From Nyssa sinensis (lineage: Eukaryota > Streptophyta > Magnoliopsida > Cornales > Nyssaceae), in the NCBI GenBank assembly GCA_008638375.1, contig CM018043.1, positions 37,771,396-37,835,395 of the forward strand: a DNA stretch of 64,000 nucleotides. The letters run 5' to 3'. The position numbers were made by a program, and so were the translations under genes. Under the pieces are notes generated by a model. It had not been told where the DNA came from and made no database searches. It was given only the letters and a program-made list of their open reading frames with translations. Each line of letters starts with the position of its first letter. The first letter of the stretch is position 1. Of this stretch, positions 57,794-64,000 are shown in pieces.

Positions 57794-60200
57794 TGTCACG
57801 CCCCAAATTCCCGACGAACCCGGGACGCGACTGACGAGACAGAAAATAAAATAAATAAAAGGGCAAATATAAATAAATCCACTAAGCAAGCCTCCATTCC
57901 CATCAATACATACAATAACATAAAGTACATTGTTCATAGGTCATTCGAGCTTAAGCCCTTACATTACAAAATATAAGTCCCACGGACCAAAATATGCCAA
58001 GTGCTTCACCCTATCAAAGTATCACTGGGTCTCAAGTAGCCGGAGGGTCCTCATCTGAAAAATGTTGCCCACGAATGGGTCAGCCTAACTTAACTTCATT
58101 TCTAACATTAACAAAACACCATACCTGACGGGTTAGTCACAACCCAAGCAATCTGCACTCGTAACGTAGTGAGAATGTGGAAGGATTAGACTGTCTTCTC
58201 CTTGCCTGTCGGTGTCCCTAAAATCATAAATTACAACTCAATCTATCGTCATTTGAATTTATGCTATTCATCAAATTTTATGTCTTTTAATTCATAGGTT
58301 TCTATTTTGCTAAATTAAACTCTGCCATTGAGTCTAGGACATTGAAGAAAATAAGTTTAGGTTCTCGTAGAACTCAATTCGGACATCTGTGTTCAAAAGG
58401 GCAAAACAGTCATTTTGCACTTTTCACGGGTCCTTACATTTCGTGACCTCTTTTCACAAATCGGACTCCATGGTTGAGTCCGGAATGTTCGAGATAATAA
58501 AGTTTCACTATTTTTTTACCTAATTCGGAGTTCGTTTGACTGTACTTCAATTCAGGGGCATTTTGGTAATTTTGTATGTTACTACGGGTCTTTTATTTTT
58601 CAGGACCCCGTCTCATAAAACGGACCTCACCATTGGTCTCAAAATGGTCGAGATAGTCAAAATACACTAAGGACTTGTCCCATTTGGACTCCGGATTAAT
58701 TTAGAATATTTAATTAATTAAATTAATTAATTTAATTAATATTTTATTCATGAGGGGTCGAAAGATAATTAATCAAAAGTTCTGTGGGTCAAAATCAGAT
58801 TTCTTAAAGTTCTGGGGTTCAAATTTAATTTCCAAAAGTTCAGGGTTAAATTCGAAATTTCTCAATTCTTCCTATTCTTAATTCGGATAGCCAAACGGAG
58901 TTTAGTCCAGAACAGGGATAGGATATCCCTGTTCCTGTTTCAATTTCAATTTCAATTTCTTACACCCGTGGCCAAACACTCCCAATCTCATTTTAATTTA
59001 AAACCAATGAGTGACACATGGCAGGGGCGGTTCACCCCCGCCCGAACCGGACCCGACCCGGACCCAAACAGTGCCCCTTTCTTCCCCGTTTTCTCGGTGA
59101 ATCTCCGATAGGGTTCCGGCGGTAACAGTCACCTTCTCCGGCGACGGCCGCCGGAATTCTACCATTTTTTTAACAGTTTTCAAATGCCATTCTCTCCACC
59201 TTTTCATGGGGATTCCAAATCTATGCTCCATTTCTATCAAGACCCTCTCAATCATCGCGAATATGGGGTTTAATAGCTCCGGCCGATTTTTCGATGAGCT
59301 GAAATTCCCATTTTTACACCCGGTTGTTCACTGTTTTTCACCCCATTCTTCACTAATCATTTTCTGCAGCTTATAGCATCATGCCTAGGCCATTTAATCA
59401 TATTTTCATGCATAAAATATCAATGGACATCCGAGCACCCTAAAACCTGTAACTGCTATTTTCTCCCTTGTTTCTACTCCTTTTTTACTGATTCTTTTTG
59501 CTATATTTTCCTGATTCCATGCTTTATAAAACCCTATGATTTAAACTAAACAAGTCATGCTCTAAAATTTAAAACAGAAGCAACCTACTTACCTTGAAAT
59601 TTCTGATTTTCTCTTGATGGGTTGCTTCCTCCCCTCTTCTGTTCCTCTTAGTCACTTCTGCTTCTTCCCACTTCAATCCTCTCCTTCTATTTTCTTTTCT
59701 AACTCAACACACATGTCCGTATGTATGCACAAACACAACCGACCCTTTCTCTCTCGTCTCTTTCTCTCTCTATTCCCCCTCCACTTGCAGCCTTCCTTGA
59801 CCTGACTCTCTCTCTGTTCAGCCCCTTGCTTCTCCCCAAATGTAGCTTTGCATTAAATGCAAAGCTGCCTATATAAGCCTATATATATATATATATATAC
59901 CACTCATCACACACTAGCCACACACACTAAACACACACACACACTCATCCGGTTTCACCCACACACAGTGCACACATGCACTGTTCTATACACATATATA
60001 CATACATATTCATGCACATATATCACCCTACACATGTATACATACATACCATACATGTTCACCTACATATACATACATCCATGTATATAATAATAATAAC
60101 ATACACATTAACAATTTGTAATAATAATAATAATAATAAAATTATTTAATAACCAAGAAAATTTATTTATATAAAAAAAAAAAATTTTCGGGTTATTACA
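57794..60200 (-). repeat. 3' LTR of minus-strand family D element (2.4 kb)
   Basis: On plus it runs TGTCACGCCCCAAATTCCC to TTCGGGTTATTACA. The right edge abuts a polypurine tract, so this is the 3' LTR. Dyads on the minus strand include GGACTC/GAGTCC at 58463-58481 (perfect 6-bp stem, 7-base loop). A donor-like GTAAGTAGG lies at 59592. (TA)n and (CA)n tracts at 59880-60060 mark the promoter side. The 5' LTR is outside the window. Confidence 0.9.
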
Positions 60201-60214
60201 TCCTTCCCTCCTTA
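60201..60214 (-). promoter_or_regulatory. Polypurine tract of family D element
   Basis: The minus strand reads TAAGGAGGGAAGGA directly before the TGTAATAACCCG start of the LTR. Confidence 0.9.
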
Positions 60215-60264
60215 CAAAAATTTCGTCCCGAAATTTAAAATAACTTAAAACAAAAGAAAATACA

Positions 60265-61195
60265 TCACTGATCAAACAACTCGGGGTACCTAGCTCGAAC
60301 CTCGGTCTCACGCTCCCAAGTAACCTCCTCAACTCCATGATGGTTCTGACGAACCTTGACTAAAGGGATGGTCCCGCCCCGCAAAACCTAGTCCCTCGAG
60401 TCCAATATCTCCACGGGCCTCTGGTCATAAGGAGCATCCCCCTCTAACTGAAGATCTACCCAATCTAACACATGGGAGGGGTCAAGATGGCACTTTCCCA
60501 ACATCGACACATGAAAAACATCATAAACCCCAGATAGCTACGGTGGTGAGGCTAGCGTATAAGCCACCTCACCAACCCTCCCAAGAATCTCAAAGGGGTC
60601 TATAAATTATGGCGACAGCTTCCCACTGTGCCCAAATCTCCTCACACCTCGTCTGAGAGATACCTTGAGGAACACATGGTCCCCCACCTCAATTGACAAG
60701 GATCGCTGCTTCCTATTTGCATAATTCCTCTGGCGACTCTGGACTGTCAACAAGTGCTGCTTGATCACTTGTATCTTGTCTGTGGTCTCACGGACTATAC
60801 CGGGTCCCCAAACAATTGTCTCCCCTACCCCAGTCCAACACACTGGTGAACGACATGGCCTACCGTACGACGCTTCGGATGGTGCCATCTCAATACTGGA
60901 CTGCTAACTACGGTTGTAGGCAAACTCTACCAAAGCAAGGTGATCCTCTCAGCTACCTCTAAAGTCCATGACACAGGCCCTGAGTATATCCTCCAAGATC
61001 TGAATAGTGCGCTCTGACAGACCATCAATCTAAGGACGAAAGGTAGTACTAAACTTAGCTGAGTCCCTAAGGCTGTCTGGGGGCTTTGCCAAAACCGGGC
61101 AGTGAAACGTGGGTCCCTTTCTAAAACAATGGATAAGGGAATTCCATGTAGTCGTACTATCTCTTGACATAGTAATAAAAGATCAATGCAAAATG
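60265..61195 (-). pseudogene. Integrase C-terminal part with chromodomain-like tail, decayed
   Basis: On the minus strand, the integrase core end reads HGIPLSI...RDPRFTARFW, then DGLSERTIQILEDILRACVMDF, then MAPSEASYGRPCRSPVCW (60607-60888), then the GPF.IL.RVGEVAY region. A VEILD...VLRGGTIPLVKV..NHHGVEEVTWE...YPELF segment follows, the usual end of Tekay-type chromovirus integrases, stopping at 60265-60267. At least five in-frame stops and one or more frameshifts make it nonfunctional. Such tails direct insertion through chromatin binding. Confidence 0.88.
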
Positions 61196-62594
61196 CATTG
61201 TAACATGTAGATGTGCAGCCTTACCTATGGATCGCTCACCTCAATAATTTAACGCAATAAAAAGTAAAGGAAACTTCTCACTGTTCACAAGGATACCCTA
61301 AGGTCTCTCACATATATGATGTCATCTAACCCACCTCAAATTAATCCATGAAATCACCTAGTGATTTATCCCAATGGCATAAATACACATTATCTGCACC
61401 ACAATGCAATCTATCATCAAGCATTTCCTAAGTACTCTAATTACCCACAAGATTTCAACAGTACAATCTAAAAGTAAAGCTATCATCTCCCACCTTAGTC
61501 TGTATATAACCGTGACTAAGTGTCATGTACTGATGAGGACTAGTCTATCCATTTCATGTACACATACATTGACTGGGCATACAAATGTAGACAGTGTAGT
61601 TTATGTACTCTAATCATGAAACTTAAGTCAATATATCAAGGTTCAGAAAAATGAAACATTAGTGATACTCTTCACCAATTTCCCTTACGAACATATATCA
61701 ATTTTCACACACATGCGTCAACGCACACATATAACCATGTTTAAGCATTCTCTTATGCATGCATTAATAACAACCAGTTTATGTACATAAAAAAAATAAA
61801 GTCATAATCGAAGCACTATAACGGTCACTAAACTATCATGATTATATAGAGTAAACGTACAACATTCAATAGCTAACACGTAGCTTACATCATCAGCACC
61901 CAGTATAAAATTTCATTCCAGGAATACACATATACATAAATAAGTACATAATCCGTTGTACAGGTAACCAGGCATATTCCCAACCTTACGGATATTCAGG
62001 CTCATAGCCTATCTCACAGACAACAAGCGTACAGTCTACTATTTAACCTCATTCTTTATACTGTATAAAGGCAAGCATTGAATTCTAGATCATCAATAAC
62101 CAAGCATACCACACACTGTACAATTTCACAACTAAGGTAACAAGCACTCATCTAATCATGTAATCCAGACCAACCCAATTCTACTTAAAGTCTAACCCCT
62201 CTTAACCCACAATAAAGTCAATCTAAAAAGGATCTACGGACACCCCATGAAATAAAGGAAAACATCCCCCTCAAGAGTACACACCGCCTCTCTTCCCCTA
62301 TAGCAGCCTATACTCGTCTAAAGTGTAAACAACCGATCTATCTCCAACATAATACCAATACTAGACGCACCAAATAAGATGAAGAATCCAAATAAGGCAT
62401 GCGGTCAGCTACCTCTATCGAGTAATCTCTACAGATTCTCGTCAGTATCATTCTACCCCTAACGTCATGTCAACATACTAAATATGAATGAATGAGATGC
62501 ACTATGGTCTATCAATATGCTAGTTCATAACTAAACACAAAAAAAATGTACCTCAAGGATCAGAAGGTCCAAAAAATAGGTGACTCTAGGCTGG
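61196..62594 (-). other. Noncoding stretch where protease, RT and RNase H are missing
   Basis: About 1.4 kb of A/T-rich sequence with no frame over 70 codons and no RT, RNase H or protease motif on either strand. Either pol was lost long ago and the gap holds unrelated filler, or it decayed past recognition. The sharp contrast with the readable integrase favours deletion and replacement. Confidence 0.6.
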
Positions 62595-63464
62595 CTACTG
62601 CATAACGCCACGCTGAGTGGTCTGATCTTGCCTACCACCCCTCTGACTGAGAGTTTTGACACTCAATGCTGTAGGTGCATGCTGAAAATACTGTGTCGGG
62701 GGTCCCTGACCCAATAGTGGTCGTGGTAGAGGCACTTGGGTATACTGATAGTAATGTGGCTCCTCTATGTCTTGGGAAATCGACTTTTGAGGACAGTTGG
62801 CCATGACATGGCCAGCCTGGTGGCATACAAAACAAAGTTGTGGGGTCCCCCGTCCTTGACTCTGGACTAGTGATGGGAATGACTCCTGACTAGACTCGAT
62901 CCTCTGTCTCAAGCTGAGGTCCTTCAGAGGACAAGTGATCCTCTTGTGGCCAGGCTGTCCACAATAAAAACAAATAATGGTCCCTTGGGATGTGGATGTG
63001 GATGTGGAAGAAGTACCAGTCCGGAACCTCTTCAATAGCCTCCCACCAGTGTGAGTCTGGGCGGGTAGAGATATCTGTGCAGAAGAAGCACAAGCTGGAG
63101 ACCTCTTCGATGGTCTCTTACCAGTGTACATCGGGGTAGACCCAGGGATCTGTGCTGGAGTTGTCCCTCTCTGGGTCCGGGGCTCTCTAACTCCTCTAAG
63201 CTCAGCCAACTCTCTCTCAGCCCTGACAGCTCTCGTCGCTACCTCCTGTATAGTGTGAAGGCATTCTTGCATAATGGTTGCTATGTCCCCAGAACCACTA
63301 GTCTGCCCTACCTCCACTGGAGCAGGTGTAAAAGTGACTGCCTCCTCGGTTGTGCCATTTGTAGAAGCAGCAGCTCGGGGCCAACTATGCCACGGTGGTG
63401 CAGTGGTCCTAGGCTTATCGTGTCTAGGTGGCACAAGTCTGGGAGTAGCTTGTCTCGGTGGCAT
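62595..63464 (-). CDS. gag: Gag-like protein with two zinc knuckles, no capsid core
   Basis: 289 codons, open, from MPPRQATPRL. Residues 1-60 are Pro/Ala-rich. Residues 61-92 form a likely helix (IATIMQECLHTIQEV...ERELAEL). Residues 114-130 and 139-155 are a diverged 25-residue duplication (TGKRPSKRSPACASSAQ / TGGRLLKRFRTGTSSTS). CCHC knuckles lie at 165-178 (CFYCGQPGHKRITC) and 211-224 (CFVCHQAGHVMANC). The retrotransposon-Gag capsid core, with its WW and FxxKYFP motifs, is absent although the frame is intact. RNA binding is likely; particle assembly is not. An in-frame deletion in a chromovirus gag is the simplest origin. Confidence 0.8.
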   Translation of the reverse strand: MPPRQATPRLVPPRHDKPRTTAPPWHSWPRAAASTNGTTEEAVTFTPAPVEVGQTSGSGDIATIMQECLHTIQEVATRAVRAERELAELRGVREPRTQRGTTPAQIPGSTPMYTGKRPSKRSPACASSAQISLPAQTHTGGRLLKRFRTGTSSTSTSTSQGTIICFYCGQPGHKRITCPLKDLSLRQRIESSQESFPSLVQSQGRGTPQLCFVCHQAGHVMANCPQKSISQDIEEPHYYQYTQVPLPRPLLGQGPPTQYFQHAPTALSVKTLSQRGGRQDQTTQRGVMQ

Positions 63465-64000
63465 GTCTACAAGTTCAAAGAGAAAAAAAATTAATAGGTA
63501 CTTGTCAACACTTCACAATCTCGAAGTAACAACCATAATATGTCATGACACACTTGCCTAATCAATACCTACATAATTAATGTCAATTTTTCACCACCTA
63601 TTGGTTACACTTAAACAATTTACACCGAGTTCTAACATAGCCCTCTATTAAGAAGGATTCTATCTAAACAATGTAATACACGCCCACTTAAACATTTGAA
63701 CACTAGCAAGGTTTAACTCCCAGTGAATATTATCCAAAACAATACATCATTCCACAACCCGGGTCTAACATAAGAACATCTTTAAAAATCTAAGGACAAA
63801 CACTCTAAGTACCCGTCTATACACAAAAGGGCTCCACAAGTCCAAATCCTTATTCTAGCATTTTAAGGTTTGATGTGCCTTTTATTATCTCTTATTTTTT
63901 TATAGCTAGGTGATAACCCTTCATGGATCACAGCTCCTTTCATTACTGGCTGATGGGGCGCCATCCATCAACTGTAACTTAAGACTTGAGACCAATCCAG
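63465..64000 (-). other. Leader of family D element, primer site not reached
   Basis: Noncoding sequence upstream of the gag-like frame in its reading direction. I see neither a primer binding site nor an LTR end before the window stops. Confidence 0.5.

Overview
This window is intergenic DNA from a large plant nuclear genome, almost certainly a flowering plant. I see no intact host gene, rRNA gene or CRISPR array. Nearly all of it is Ty3/gypsy LTR-retrotransposon sequence. The elements use an initiator-Met tRNA primer site (TGGTATCAGAGC), have LTRs of the TGTAACACCCC...GTGACA type, and carry Gag with zinc knuckles. One has an integrase tail with a chromodomain-like end. This fits chromoviruses of the Tekay/Del type. 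The species cannot be named from the sequence alone. I use five working LTR family names. A starts TGTRATATCCCGACCCGGGATAC. B starts TGTAAYACCCCGRCCC. C is B-like at its start but ends GGGGTTCGGGATGTGACA. D ends GGGGCGTGACA. E ends (read inverted) as TGTCATGACCCCAAACCC.

Layout. 1-4578: the 5' end of a minus-strand family A element (partial gag, primer site, 3.3 kb LTR). 5755-43849: one family B element of about 38 kb that has grown by nested insertion. Its 5' LTR holds a family C solo LTR, which holds a family A solo LTR, which in turn holds two more solo LTRs. Its gag is split by a family D solo LTR that itself contains a family B solo LTR. Its 3' LTR holds another family A solo LTR and a captured Tat-type reverse transcriptase/RNase H fragment. 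Every one of these solo LTRs has a perfect 5-bp target duplication (CATTG, AATTG, GAAAG, ACTTT, TAGCC, AAACC, ACAGG). 43850-46980: an intron-bearing coiled-coil pseudogene and an A/T-rich foldback. 46980-57793: family D and E LTR fragments in both orientations, one interrupted by a 5.9 kb family C solo LTR (GATAA duplication). 57794-64000: a minus-strand family D element with 3' LTR, polypurine tract, decayed integrase, no protease/RT, and an open gag-like frame lacking the capsid domain.

The family B host element has primer site, gag, polypurine tract and LTRs but no pol, so it is a gag-only, non-autonomous element. Its LTRs are unusually long and, like those of the other families, share a common internal plan: a splice-donor-like site 0.6-1.0 kb in, often an antisense tRNA-like Pol III unit, an array of dyads at roughly 142-bp spacing, a GTRAGT donor, a region of 0.8-1.9 kb, then hairpin, branch-point and TTTTTCAG acceptor, then a terminal exon. 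The leader between primer site and gag has five hairpins at 61-bp spacing whose stems covary. These shared structures are the most promising undescribed signals here. All are inferred by eye and have not been tested by alignment or folding software.
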